64,000 bases of DNA from Bradyrhizobium barranii subsp. apii. Lineage in GTDB: Bacteria; Pseudomonadota; Alphaproteobacteria; Rhizobiales; Xanthobacteraceae. The notes below the pieces were generated by a model, which did no database searches, was not told the DNA's origin, and worked only from the letters and a program-made list of their open reading frames with translations. Positions 41,177 to 50,165 of this stretch are shown here, in pieces; within the stretch, counting starts at the first letter, position 1, and each line of letters begins with the position of its first letter. The position numbers were made by a program, and so were the translations under genes. The DNA lies in contig NZ_CP096255.1 in assembly GCF_011516635.5 (NCBI RefSeq), positions 9,683,501-9,747,500 on the forward strand, given 5' to 3'.

Positions 41177-43237
41177 TCAGTGGGGCGCAACACTGGTGGT
41201 TGCTTCTGCTGGGGACGTTCGCGGCGCTGGCGGTTCGGTCTTTGGCGGTGTTTCACCGGGAGGGGGCTGTTTAGTGCTAGCATCGGCGCTCGTTCGCACG
41301 TTGAGCTGGACAACGAAGTCGGGCGTGCCGGAGAAGCGCTCCGCGTAGCCTTCGTATATAAGTGAATCACCGAAAGCGGAGATTAGGCCGAAACAACCAG
41401 CCTTTGCGCAATCATCAACTTCCCTGTCCCATTTTACGGCTGTGCCTTCAGGGAATTGCTGCCACCGTCCCTGGCATAGGACCGCCGAACTCTTGAGACC
41501 ACCACGGTGCGGGGGGCGCAGACATGCTGTACCATCTTTATTGAGGAACATACAAAATTGACGACCCTGCCGAGTCGAGCCTTCAATGTACTTTCCCGCG
41601 AATGAGCGCGCCCCGTCCGTGTATAGCTCGGACATCTGCACGACGACGCACAGCACTACCGTAACTAGCCCAATCTGAGCCGCGATAAACAAGCTCATGT
41701 AGATGGTCGCTGCGCCGTGGTCATGAACGTTTCGGTAGGCAATGCTACTCGTCAGGTATCCTGCAAACATCATGACGAGGCTGCCTACCGCGGCGCGAGC
41801 GACGAGCCTGCCATATGAGGGCTGTTCAGTGCCAAATCGGCTGTCGCTCAGCGAGATCGCAATGGCTGCGATGACGATTGCAAGAGGAGCCCACGGCAAC
41901 GTTTGACCAACAACCTCGACGAGCACATCCCCGATATCATCAACTTTCTTGATTTTGAACAGGGGCCCGCCGAGTAGGCCGATGATGACCAGTGCGACAT
42001 ATCCGAGGGCACCACCGAGAAGAATTGATTTCGCGTAAACCGGGATAGGCCGTTTTCGTTCTAGGTCATTGATGTCGAACCACTCGCGCCGGCCAACATG
42101 AACGCTGCGAATAACGAGTGCTCCAAAAATTGCGAAGAAGTAAAAAGCTGCCGTTGTCCAAGACCAGTAAAACTGCCAAAACAAGCCAGTTGGCACCCGG
42201 AATGCATCGATTAACTTCGGATCATTTTTCAAGACCTGCTCTATGAAGACCTGCGTCGCCCATACAGCGAATACCGACAGAATTAGGAGCGCAACGACTG
42301 AGAGCCACCCGAGCGCCGCGATATTGCCTTCATCACGCTTTTGCGGCTTGATCGCAAAACCAAGCCGGCTGATGGCATCCAAGCTCTCCGCGTCATTCGT
42401 TACACTGGATCGAATGCCACAAGCCACGAAAGTGTATAGCCGGTCGCGCAGATTCTTAACTTCCCGGAATACTGCGGGGTCGGGAACGACGTCAGGTGAG
42501 GAGTTTGTACGCAAAAGTTCAGCAAAGTACTTACGCACCGGCGGGGCGAGCGCAATGTGCCTGTCGCAAACACTGTCAAGTTCGTCCTTGTAGGTCTCGT
42601 AGAAGAGCGGATCAATTCCAGTGTTCGTTTGGTTATTTTCCGATAATGCGGAGAGCACGCATCCAATGCTGTACCAAATATGTAGGAGGTCATCCTCGAA
42701 GATGAGCTTACTCAAGAGGGCCGGCTGTGGAGCGCCCTTGCCAATCTGCATGTTAAGTTTACGTGTCTGACAAGCGACCGCGCCGGGACTGCAATTGAAC
42801 GAGGAGCCACGCAGTTGCGCTACGGTTCTGCGGATCGACTCAGGTATACGCGCAACCGAATGAAGAATGCCGCGGATCCGGCGTTCTCCTTCATTGAGCC
42901 GTGGGATCGTTTGGAACGCCACCATTATCAAAGCAATACCGAGCGGAAGCGTCGTTTCGCTAGGCTTTGGTACGTTATCCGGAAGCAGTGCGTAGAAGAG
43001 TTCCGGCGCCGCTGAAAAGACAACAAAGACAATGAGGATCGCGCATTCATAGCCGAGCTTGGCGCGCGCGTAGCGCCGACGCGAGGTCGAAAACCTAGGC
43101 TTGTAACGGGTGAAATATTCTGCAGTGCCATTGTAGCTCGGCTCGTCGAAGCGCGACCAGCAGCACACGCCAACGATGATTGCGCCAAAGCCTAACGCTT
43201 CTAGCCAGTGCAAATTGTTCCAAATCCAGCTAAACAT
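41177..43237 (-). CDS. Large multi-pass membrane protein of unknown family, first gene of the island cassette
   Basis: 686 aa. About nine hydrophobic segments lie near residues 12-26, 65-85, 96-112, 308-332, 352-376, 404-425, 446-463, 480-500 and 510-534. A soluble region of about 190 residues separates segments 3 and 4. After segment 9 there is a Cys-containing soluble domain (FCMFLNKDGTACLRPPHR ... DDCAKAGCFGL) and a Pro/Thr-rich tail. No known family is recognised. ATG 43237 has GGAGAGG upstream. It ends 17 nt before the cyclodipeptide-synthase-like start, so the two are an operon; a membrane effector or transporter for the partner's product is possible. Confidence 0.7.
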   Translation of the reverse strand: MFSWIWNNLHWLEALGFGAIIVGVCCWSRFDEPSYNGTAEYFTRYKPRFSTSRRRYARAKLGYECAILIVFVVFSAAPELFYALLPDNVPKPSETTLPLGIALIMVAFQTIPRLNEGERRIRGILHSVARIPESIRRTVAQLRGSSFNCSPGAVACQTRKLNMQIGKGAPQPALLSKLIFEDDLLHIWYSIGCVLSALSENNQTNTGIDPLFYETYKDELDSVCDRHIALAPPVRKYFAELLRTNSSPDVVPDPAVFREVKNLRDRLYTFVACGIRSSVTNDAESLDAISRLGFAIKPQKRDEGNIAALGWLSVVALLILSVFAVWATQVFIEQVLKNDPKLIDAFRVPTGLFWQFYWSWTTAAFYFFAIFGALVIRSVHVGRREWFDINDLERKRPIPVYAKSILLGGALGYVALVIIGLLGGPLFKIKKVDDIGDVLVEVVGQTLPWAPLAIVIAAIAISLSDSRFGTEQPSYGRLVARAAVGSLVMMFAGYLTSSIAYRNVHDHGAATIYMSLFIAAQIGLVTVVLCVVVQMSELYTDGARSFAGKYIEGSTRQGRQFCMFLNKDGTACLRPPHRGGLKSSAVLCQGRWQQFPEGTAVKWDREVDDCAKAGCFGLISAFGDSLIYEGYAERFSGTPDFVVQLNVRTSADASTKQPPPGETPPKTEPPAPRTSPAEATTSVAPH

Positions 43238-43460
43238 GGCGGCCCTCTCCTATCGAACGTGGAGCGATCCGCGACAGCCCACGTATCGCTACCGGCAAGG
43301 CTCGATCGTGTATGGTGCTACTGCAATGGTAGCATGCGAGCCCGGAATGCATCTGTGAACTGCATTACACTGTGTGGCCCTTTCGTCGAGTTCGGGCGCG
43401 GCATGTTCCGAGAAGCGGGTGAATCGAGCAAAATCTCGAGAATTTTTGGCTGCAATATCG

Positions 43461-44889
43461 GGGGATGTCCCGATCGCTGTTGAACTACGTCGGGTCGACG
43501 TTGCCGGAATGAATATTACGCAGCCCTCGTGACGTGGGCAACGGACTTGATTGTCATGCGATCGTGGTGAGCTTGAAGGGCCGCACGCAGAACCGACAAT
43601 TGCTTATGCGCCTTCAATCGTCGGAAGCCCTTGTTGGCCTCGATCATACCGGCCGCGACCCATCGCAAGGCCATACCGGCATCCCGCCAGCGTTTAACGT
43701 TGCGCGTGACGCGGCGAATGGTGCCCATCATGTTCTCGGCGATATTGGTACAGGCGAGCGATCGGCGAAGCTCCTTCGGCAACTTCAACCGGACGACAGT
43801 CAGGATTTCGTCGAGGCCTTCGAGGATACTGGCCGCAACGCCGGGCCATTGCTGGTCGAGTCGACGCGCGAGATTGCGGATCAATTTTTCAGCCTTGTCG
43901 GCGTCATCGAGCTCCCAGGCCTGGCGCAGCACCCGGCGGGTGGCCGCATGATGCTCTTTCGGCAGGCGTTCCATGATGTTGCGCGCCTTGTGGATCTGGC
44001 AGCGCTGGATCGCAGCGGCCGAACCGAAGGTGCGGCGGATCGCCTTCGACAACGCCTTCGCGCCGTCGGCGATGAACAGTCTTGGCACCGTCGGGTCGAG
44101 CCCGCGCGAGACCAGGTTGTCCAGCAGGGCCTGAACCGTTGCTGCATTCTCGGTCGCCCCTTCCACCAGCGCCAGCGGATGCTTGTTGCCTTCGCCGTCA
44201 ACCCCGATCGCGGCCACCAGCACGAGATCGTCGTCGAGATGCAGCCCGTCGATTTGGACCACCAGAAGGTCGAGCGCGGACAGATCGGCAGCCATGAAGT
44301 CGGCCAGCCGCGCCGCCGACAGAGCCACGAACCTCCGCGAGGCCGCCGACTTCGAAATCCCCGATCCGGGCGGTGCCGGCACGTCACCCTCGGGCAGCCG
44401 GACGGCGCGGCCGAACCGGCGCGTCGACACATTGATCAGCATCAGGTTCATCGCCCAGCGACCGAGCCAGTCCTCCTGCGCCGCCGTTTCCCAGCTCGGG
44501 ATCGTGACCTCGCGGCCGTCCATGCCCCGGACCCGCGGGCGATCGACCTCGATCTTGCCGCCGTGGAAACCGATCCGCCCCCGCGTTCGGCCCCAACGGT
44601 GCGCCCGCCGCGCCGCATCACGACCGTGGCGCGGCCCGCAGGCCGCTGTCACATCCGCCTCCATCATCGTGCCGAGCGCCTCGATTCCTGCCGCAAGGCA
44701 GAACCGATCGAAGCTCGCTCGCACTTCCGCAAATGATTTCTCCACAGCCCCGGTCGCCGGCCAACCAGCCGGTGTGATATCTCTCGTCATGGCGTTGCTC
44801 TCCTTTGTGGAATCAGCACCCCGAGCCTACCGGCTCAAGGTGGGCAACGCCGACCTCTTCAGAAATTCAACAGAACCCGGGACATCCCC
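43461..44889 (-). mobile_element. IS256-family insertion sequence with 8-bp target duplication
   Basis: The terminal inverted repeats are GGGGATGTCCCG-N4-CTGTTGAA (left at 43461; right inverted, ending 44889). CAATATCG is duplicated on both sides (43453-43460 and 44890-44897), the 8-bp duplication expected for IS256. It sits about 220 bp upstream of the membrane-protein gene of the cassette. Confidence 0.92.
43516..44790 (-). CDS. IS256-family (mutator-type) transposase
   Basis: 424 aa. DDE features are seen: VVQIDGLHLDDDLVLVAAIGVDGEGNKHPLA with the first Asp, LFIADGAKALSKAIRRTFG with the second Asp, IQRCQIHKARNIMERLP and CTNIAENMMGTIRRVTRNVKRW with the Glu. Full length for the family, so the copy looks active. 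Confidence 0.93.
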   Translation of the reverse strand: MTRDITPAGWPATGAVEKSFAEVRASFDRFCLAAGIEALGTMMEADVTAACGPRHGRDAARRAHRWGRTRGRIGFHGGKIEVDRPRVRGMDGREVTIPSWETAAQEDWLGRWAMNLMLINVSTRRFGRAVRLPEGDVPAPPGSGISKSAASRRFVALSAARLADFMAADLSALDLLVVQIDGLHLDDDLVLVAAIGVDGEGNKHPLALVEGATENAATVQALLDNLVSRGLDPTVPRLFIADGAKALSKAIRRTFGSAAAIQRCQIHKARNIMERLPKEHHAATRRVLRQAWELDDADKAEKLIRNLARRLDQQWPGVAASILEGLDEILTVVRLKLPKELRRSLACTNIAENMMGTIRRVTRNVKRWRDAGMALRWVAAGMIEANKGFRRLKAHKQLSVLRAALQAHHDRMTIKSVAHVTRAA

Positions 44890-45040
44890 CAATATCGGGG
44901 CGTTCGGACTTAGCCTTACGTCCCAATCTTGGGCGCGCCTACTGTTTCGGAGTCAGTCCAGGCAACGATGCAGGGCTGGTACCTTTTGGCGAGCCTTGCA
45001 TCGCACTTGTGGCGATAACCCCCGCCTCTTCGCGCGCCTT

Positions 45041-45819
45041 CTAAGCTGCTATGGATGCCTGCGCCGGTGCTCGCGTTAGCGCGGCGACCAATTCCTTGAC
45101 GTCCGGGTCCCCCAATCCGGTGACGCGGAATAACCGGCAGTTGCTTTAAACTCGCCATTGCTGCCAGCCGTAATGTCCCGGAAGCACCCAATGCCGTTGA
45201 GCGGGTAAATCAACGGGTTCAAGTAAGAGAGCGGAGGCAATCCGGCCTTTTGGCGCGCCTCATTGATGAGAGCGCAGAAGCCGGCCCAAACGGGCGCGGC
45301 CCAACTTGTTCCGCCAATTCCGGTGGGCTGTCCATGCAGGACCAAAAATGCCCCTTCATTTGGATCAGCGGCGGCACTCACATCAGGGACCGACCGTTTG
45401 CTCCCGGTCGGTACGCCTTCGCCTTTCTGCCAGGCAGGGCGGCTGAAGAAGATGCTGTCGCCGCCTCCACTGCCCGGCCAATACGTCCTCGTGCGCAACG
45501 GTCCCGTCCCCTCGCGTAAGCCCTAAGCTTTTGCCGCCGACCGCGACAACTGCCGCATCGGAAGCTGCACATTCCGCCTGAGCCGGGCCGTTGGCGGTCT
45601 GCCCGTCGCTGTTCGGATTGGATCCGGCGTCACCCGCTGGATACGAAAACATTTACGCCCATTGCCGCGAGCCTGAGGAATTTCTGATGCTGTGTTGCCA
45701 CCTCGCCATTTGGTGCCCATGAAGGTTTCTGCAAGCCCCAGGCTAATCGACAATTGTCTCAGGCTCGGATCGCTCGATGCGTCTGCAATGATCCGATCGA
45801 GCGCTCGATCGAGCGCCAC
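45041..45819 (-). pseudogene. Sedolisin (S53) peptidase remnant with several frameshifts
   Basis: Pieces of one protein lie in successive frames on the minus strand. They are VALDRALDRIIADASSDPSL (upstream, 45.8 kb), GSNPNSDGQTANGPAQAECAAS with VVAVGGKSLGL (45.6 kb), SIFFSRPAWQKGEGVP ... IGGTSWAAPVWAGF with the catalytic Ser (45.3 kb), and a shifted end GLGDPDVKELVAAL before the stop at 45041. At least three frameshifts separate them, and the 5' end is cut by the IS3 remnant. It once encoded an acid serine-carboxyl peptidase. Confidence 0.82.
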
Positions 45820-45897
45820 AAACTGAAGTGAACCGGTCGCGTAGATTATCGCCCCAGGGGCGATCCCGCTGGTCCAGGAGACATCCAGAAGGGTCGA

Positions 45898-46095
45898 TAG
45901 CCAAAGCGGCGGCGCTCCTGGGCGATCGCCCTCACGCGCTGGCGAAAGCCGGCATCGTCCGCCCGGGTTGTCTGGTATCTCATCGTCATGCGGCAGCAGC
46001 CGATGGCTTTACACGCCCGCCGTTCGCTCATCCCGTGGGCATCCACGAGATGCGCGACAGCTTTCCGCTTCCCCGCGGGCGTCACCACTAGACTG
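45898..46095 (-). pseudogene. IS3-family transposase orfB fragment
   Basis: PAGKRKAVAHLVDAHGMSER, then RRACKAIGCCRMTMRYQ and RAIAQERRRFGYR match the N-terminus of IS3-group OrfB. The similarity stops at FGYR on the left and runs into the IS110 end on the right. It is a remnant only. Confidence 0.75.
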
Positions 46096-46191
46096 TATGT
46101 CCCCTCCACAAAATGAGGCGACTCACCCTCGATGTTGCAACGAGGGTTTCCCGGATGGACCGGGTAGAGCCTCAAACAAGGAGGGCGAGTC

Positions 46192-47259
46192 GTGGAGCAT
46201 CATACCGAGGCCTTTGTCGGAATCGATACGTCAAAATTGCGTAATGCAGTGGCAATTGCCGATAGCGGCCGTGGCGGCGAGGTCCGGTATCTCGGGGAGT
46301 TTCCTGCCACGGAGGCGGCGATCCAAAAGCTCGTGGCAAAGCTTGCAACGAAATACCGTCATCTGACGTTTTGCTATGAAGCAGGGCCGACAGGATATGG
46401 TCTCTATAGGCTGCTCAAGAGCCTTAGCCACGAGTGCCTGGTGGTAGCTCCCTCGCTGATTCCGAAGAAGGCCGGTGATCGCGTGAAGACGAACCGACGC
46501 GATGCAGTAAGCCTCGCCAAGCTGTTACGCGCGGGCGAACTCACCGCGGTGTGGGTGCCGGACGAGCGGCATGAAGCCATGCGCGATCTCTCGCGCGCCC
46601 GTCAGGCAGTGAAGAAGGACCTCCAGGGCAAGCGCCAACAGATCTCGTCATTGATGCTGCGGCTGGGACGCATCTATCCGGGCAAGACGACGTGGGGACC
46701 AGCCCATATGAGATGGCTGATATCGCAGAAGCTCGAGCATCGCGAGCAGCGCATCGCATTCGAAGAGTTACTTGAGGGGATACGCCAGGAAAGTGAGCGG
46801 ATGGAGCGTTTGGAAGGTGCCATCCGCGAGGTGGTACCCGAGTGGTCGCTCGCCGAGGTTGTCGCGGCCCTGCAGGCGATGCGGGGGATTGATCTCATTG
46901 CGGCTGTTGGGGTGCTGGCCGAGATCGGTGATCTCTCCCGCTTTCAAAATCCGCGCGAGCTGATGGGCTATCTGGGTCTGGTACCCACAGAAAACTCGAC
47001 CGGCGACAAGGTCAAGCGAGGCGGCATCACCAAAGCCGGTAATGGGCGGGCGCGACGTATTCTTGTGGAGGCGGCCTGGAGCTATCGATATCCGCCGCGC
47101 GTGAGCCGAGACAAGCAGCCAAAGGTGGAGGCCGCACCGAGACGCGCGCGCGAGATTGCGTGGAAAGCGCAAACCAGATTGTGCGGGCGCTTCCGCTCAC
47201 TCGAGCGGAAGGGCAAGCGGCGATCACGAGAGACACGCACAAGACTATTTCGTCTATGA
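46192..47259 (+). CDS. IS110-family transposase, C-terminus lost
   Basis: 355 aa. AFVGIDTSKLRNAVAIADSG holds the first acidic residue of the RuvC-like DEDD domain, KTNRRDAVSLAKLLRAG the later ones, and the C-terminal IS116/IS110/IS902 part has AMRGIDLIAAVGVLAEIGDL and TKAGNGRARRILVEAAW. After KGKR the frame enters glycosyltransferase-gene DNA (from about 47225), so the normal end (about 30 residues) and right IS end are missing. The left IS sequence begins near 46105. Confidence 0.85.
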   Translation: MEHHTEAFVGIDTSKLRNAVAIADSGRGGEVRYLGEFPATEAAIQKLVAKLATKYRHLTFCYEAGPTGYGLYRLLKSLSHECLVVAPSLIPKKAGDRVKTNRRDAVSLAKLLRAGELTAVWVPDERHEAMRDLSRARQAVKKDLQGKRQQISSLMLRLGRIYPGKTTWGPAHMRWLISQKLEHREQRIAFEELLEGIRQESERMERLEGAIREVVPEWSLAEVVAALQAMRGIDLIAAVGVLAEIGDLSRFQNPRELMGYLGLVPTENSTGDKVKRGGITKAGNGRARRILVEAAWSYRYPPRVSRDKQPKVEAAPRRAREIAWKAQTRLCGRFRSLERKGKRRSRETRTRLFRL

Positions 47260-47570
47260 CTTGTCGCTCTTCCACGGACTGACATTGTTGAGGAACGACG
47301 TACGCCAACGGCAATATCCGAATGTCACAGACACACCAACATTAGTCGTTTCTCACAATCCGGATCATTTAGCTGATGCGCGGTTTATCTCAACCTGGAG
47401 CCTGAGTCGCGACGTTCCAATCGTTATTCATTTGCATTGTCAGTTTAACTACTTTCCGAAACGGTGTCCGATCGGCGTCCCCTCCTTTTCGAACAGGGAA
47501 AATATAGAACATTGCATCCAGTGCGCGCATACAGTGATAGTCCCGGCTAGTTTCATGGTCGACGATCTAA

Positions 47571-48505
47571 GTGTCTGTTCCAAAACATGTTGAGTCGAAT
47601 GAATCGGTTGTGATTCAAGGTGAGCGGCCTGATTCGATGGGGACGCGCCGCCAATGTGGACTACCGAGAACCGTGCACGCTACGACCGCAGCCGCCTGCG
47701 CTATCCGAGCGACTTGACCGACGAGGAGTGGGCGCTGATCGCGCCTCGCATCCCGCCGGCCAAGCGCGGCGGCAACAAGCGTACGGTGGACCTGCGCGAG
47801 ATTGCCAACGGGCTGATGTACATCCTGAGCACAGGTTGCCAGTGGCGCGCGATCCCCAAGGACCTGCCGCCGCGCTCGACGCTGTATGGCTACTTCGATC
47901 TGTGGAGCTGGAACGGCACGCTCGATAAAATTCATCACGCCCTCTATGTCGAATGTCGCGAAAGGGCCGAGCGCGAGGCTTCTCCCACCGCCGCCATCAT
48001 CGATAGCCAGAGCGTGAAAAGCGCTGAAAAAGGGGGCCTCATGATCTCCATGGCTACGACGCGGGCAAGAAGATCAAGGGCAAGAAGCGGCACATTCTCG
48101 TCGACACGCAAGGCCTCTTGATGCACGCCATCGTGCATGCGGCGGACATCCAGGATCGCGACGGCGGCGTGCTCCTGATGGCAACGTTGTTCGGCCTCTA
48201 TCCCTTTCTTCTGAAGCTCTACGCCGACGGCGGATATCAAGGGCCACATTTCCAGAAGGGGCTGCGTAGCGCTCTGAAGCGCGTGAACCTCGAAATCGTC
48301 AAACGCTCCGATCAGGCTCACCGTTTCGTCGTCTTGCCCAAACGCTGGATCGTCGAGCGTACCTTTGCCTGGCTCGGGCGATGCCGAAGACTGTCCAAAG
48401 ATTGGGAATGCTTCAATCACAGGGCGCTCGCCTTTCTCAAGCTGGCCTCCATCCGACTCATGCTGCGAAAGCTATGCAATCCAAGGTAATCTTTCCGGAC
48501 AGACT
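47571..48505 (+). mobile_element. IS5-family (IS427 group) insertion sequence
   Basis: The ends are GTGTCTGTTCCAAAA (left) and the inverted AGTCTGTCCGGAAA (right). CTAA flanks both sides (47567-47570 and 48506-48509), the YTAR-type target of this group. It interrupts the glycosyltransferase gene; the exact edge may shift by one base. Confidence 0.88.
47654..48489 (+). CDS. IS5-family transposase, two frames joined by programmed frameshift
   Basis: The first frame (47654-48121) carries DLTDEEWALIAPRIPPAKRG and TAAIIDSQSVKSAEKG with the first Asp. The rest is in the -1 frame to 48489 (HGYDAGKKIKGKKRHILVDT, LYADGGYQG with the second Asp, RWIVERTFAWLGRCRRLSKD with the Glu). The switch point is the A5G5 slippery tract at 48027-48036, normal for the IS427 group, so this transposase is probably functional. 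Confidence 0.88.
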
Positions 48506-49389
48506 CTAAGATTTCATATTCCAAATTTGAGAAACGACATCAGATTTGAGGTCGTATCAAACGGCGCCCGGAAGTCACTGTATTACCCGTCGACTCTGGC
48601 TCAACGGAGGAAGTTTCGAGCGGACGTCGACAAAATTACGAACCTTCCGGAACAAGGGCAGATTCTAGCGGAAAAGAAGCTCATCGGTTTTGTCGGCCGT
48701 GTGGAGAACAGCAAAGGCTTGCAGCTGCTGCATGAGCTGTCAACTTTGAACTCAAAGGGAGACGGTCTGGGTGACGCCAGCTTGTTCGTGCAGTTTCGCT
48801 TTCAGCCCGCGTCGAGGGAATATGAGGCCTGTCAGAATCGCGCCAGACAGTTGCGAGAGACGAATAAGGATTTTGTTTGGATTTATGCCGATCAAGCGCC
48901 ACGTGGGGCCAACCGGCCGATGCGCCATTTTGACGTTTTGCTTTTGCCGTCGTTGAGCGAAGTGCAGCCAATGGTCGTATTAGAAGCTTTGTCATCTGGA
49001 GTGCCCGTAGTTGCGACACGTTCGACAAAGTTTTTCGACGAGCTACGAAAGCTGGGCTTCGATTCGACCGAAGTCAAAGTGGTGGATCTTCCAGCGAGCT
49101 TGCGCGATGGCTCTGCTGGAATTGCAGATATTGCTTCGGGTGATGCTATCAAGATAGGCCGGGAGCTTAAGGACGCCATCGAAGCTATTCCGCGGTACAC
49201 AGATGCTCAGAGAGTAGCACTTTCAAAGAAAGCGGAGCTCGCGGGCTTTTCGGATGCGACGATGTACAAGCGCTACTTACGTCTTTACGATGACACGATT
49301 GATGACTTTGGCAAGCGTCATCCAGAAGCATCTGTGATGTCTCGCGTGACAGTGCCGACAGAATTGGATGGAGACGCTGAGCGCAAGAG

Positions 49390-49417
49390 AAAAACCCGGA
49401 ATTAGGTCCCGGGTTTT
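49390..49417. terminator. Bidirectional hairpin between convergent genes on the island
   Basis: AAAACCCGG-loop-CCCGGGTTTT has A/T tracts on both sides. It lies at the converging ends of the glycosyltransferase remnant and the 101-aa ORF and can terminate both directions. Confidence 0.75.
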
Positions 49418-49707
49418 GAAACTGATGCCTCTGCGGAAGCATGAGTTACCACGCGTTTGGCAGACTGACGTAGAAAAAAAGCGGCGAGCTCAGCAACCCT
49501 CAGCGCTAGCGACTCCGCCTGAAGTTCGAACTCCAAATGGGGCTCGTGTTTAAGAACTAGCTTGCGCACCTCTTCCAAGGCAACACGGTCGAGCTTCTCC
49601 CAGACGTCTTTCATTTCCCTGCCGGTGAAGCGCTTAGAGAGATTAGGATCGAACTCACTTTCTGCGAGATTGGATCTTGGTAAATGAACGATATTTCCTG
49701 AGCCCAT
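49402..49707 (-). CDS. Small 101-aa protein of unknown function on the island
   Basis: The start at ATG 49707 is decided by AGGAGG 6 nt upstream; the open frame extends to 49884 without such a site. The sequence is mostly helical and charged (REMKDVWEKLDRVALEEVRKLV, ESLALRVAELAAFFLRQSAKR). It has no membrane segment or signal. No family is recognised. The shared terminator at its end supports a real gene. Confidence 0.6.
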   Translation of the reverse strand: MGSGNIVHLPRSNLAESEFDPNLSKRFTGREMKDVWEKLDRVALEEVRKLVLKHEPHLEFELQAESLALRVAELAAFFLRQSAKRVVTHASAEASVSKPGT

Positions 49708-50165
49708 GCTTGCCTCCTGCCAGCAGAGACCGCCCGAAACATTCAGGGAGCCTTCAGCGGGCAGGAAAGCATAGCCTCCGTTAAGAGAACCTAAATCACT
49801 GTAATATAAGCATAATTTACTTTCAACTGCCCGGCCCCCAACAGTTGGCGCGCATTCGATGTGGACTGACCCGTCTCGCTCCAATCATGGAAACACATGG
49901 TTTGCGCCGTCCACCTCGATGGTCAAGCGACATGGGCGCCTTGAGCTCCCCATGAGTGTCCACAGGCACTTGGTTGTAGTCACTCTCTGAAATCCGGCGC
50001 GCAGTGGCGTTAGACTTGAGGCGAGCGGGCCTTTGCCTGCCTGCGAGATTGCAAAATGCGACGCGGTTTGGTCTAAGTATGCCGTCTACGGACCGCCGTG
50101 TCCGTGCCAAAATCGTGCCAAGCAAATTCGGCTCGATCGCGAAAGACAAGCAATCTCAAAGGATT
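49708..50165. other. Right-end region of the island without a supported gene
   Basis: It contains the promoter region of the 101-aa ORF (an AT-rich stretch near 49795-49825) and, near 50104, the GTGCCAA repeat described separately. The rest shows no coding signal or RNA gene that I can support. Its last part now supplies the upstream region of the intact tRNA. Confidence 0.5.
50104..50121 (+). repeat. GTGCCAAAATCGTGCCAA motif near the right end of the island
   Basis: It matches the left-end motif at 39241-39257 with one extra A. Same orientation at both ends, close to the attachment repeats, fits integrase arm binding. Confidence 0.5.

Larger units (their letters stand above)
47235..49405 (+). 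pseudogene. Glycosyltransferase (GT4-like), 5' end lost and interrupted by an IS5 element
   Basis: The first part (47235-47570) reads DYFVYDLSLFHGLTLLRNDV ... DTPTLVVSHNPDHLADARF in the frame that also contains the IS110 end. The second part (48506-49405) has KKLIGFVGRVENSKGLQLLHEL and DVLLLPSLSEVQPMVVLEAL SSGVPVVATRS, the nucleotide-sugar-binding region of GT4/GT-B enzymes. Removing the IS5 insert with one CTAA copy rejoins the frame exactly (DDL-RFHIPNL). The true N-terminus is missing at the IS110 junction. The gene ends at TAG 49403-49405. Confidence 0.8.

Noticed and set aside
47654..48489. IS5 transposase as a frameshifted pseudogene
   Set aside because: The two frames meet at an A5G5 slippery tract typical of programmed frameshifting in this IS group, so it is treated as functional.
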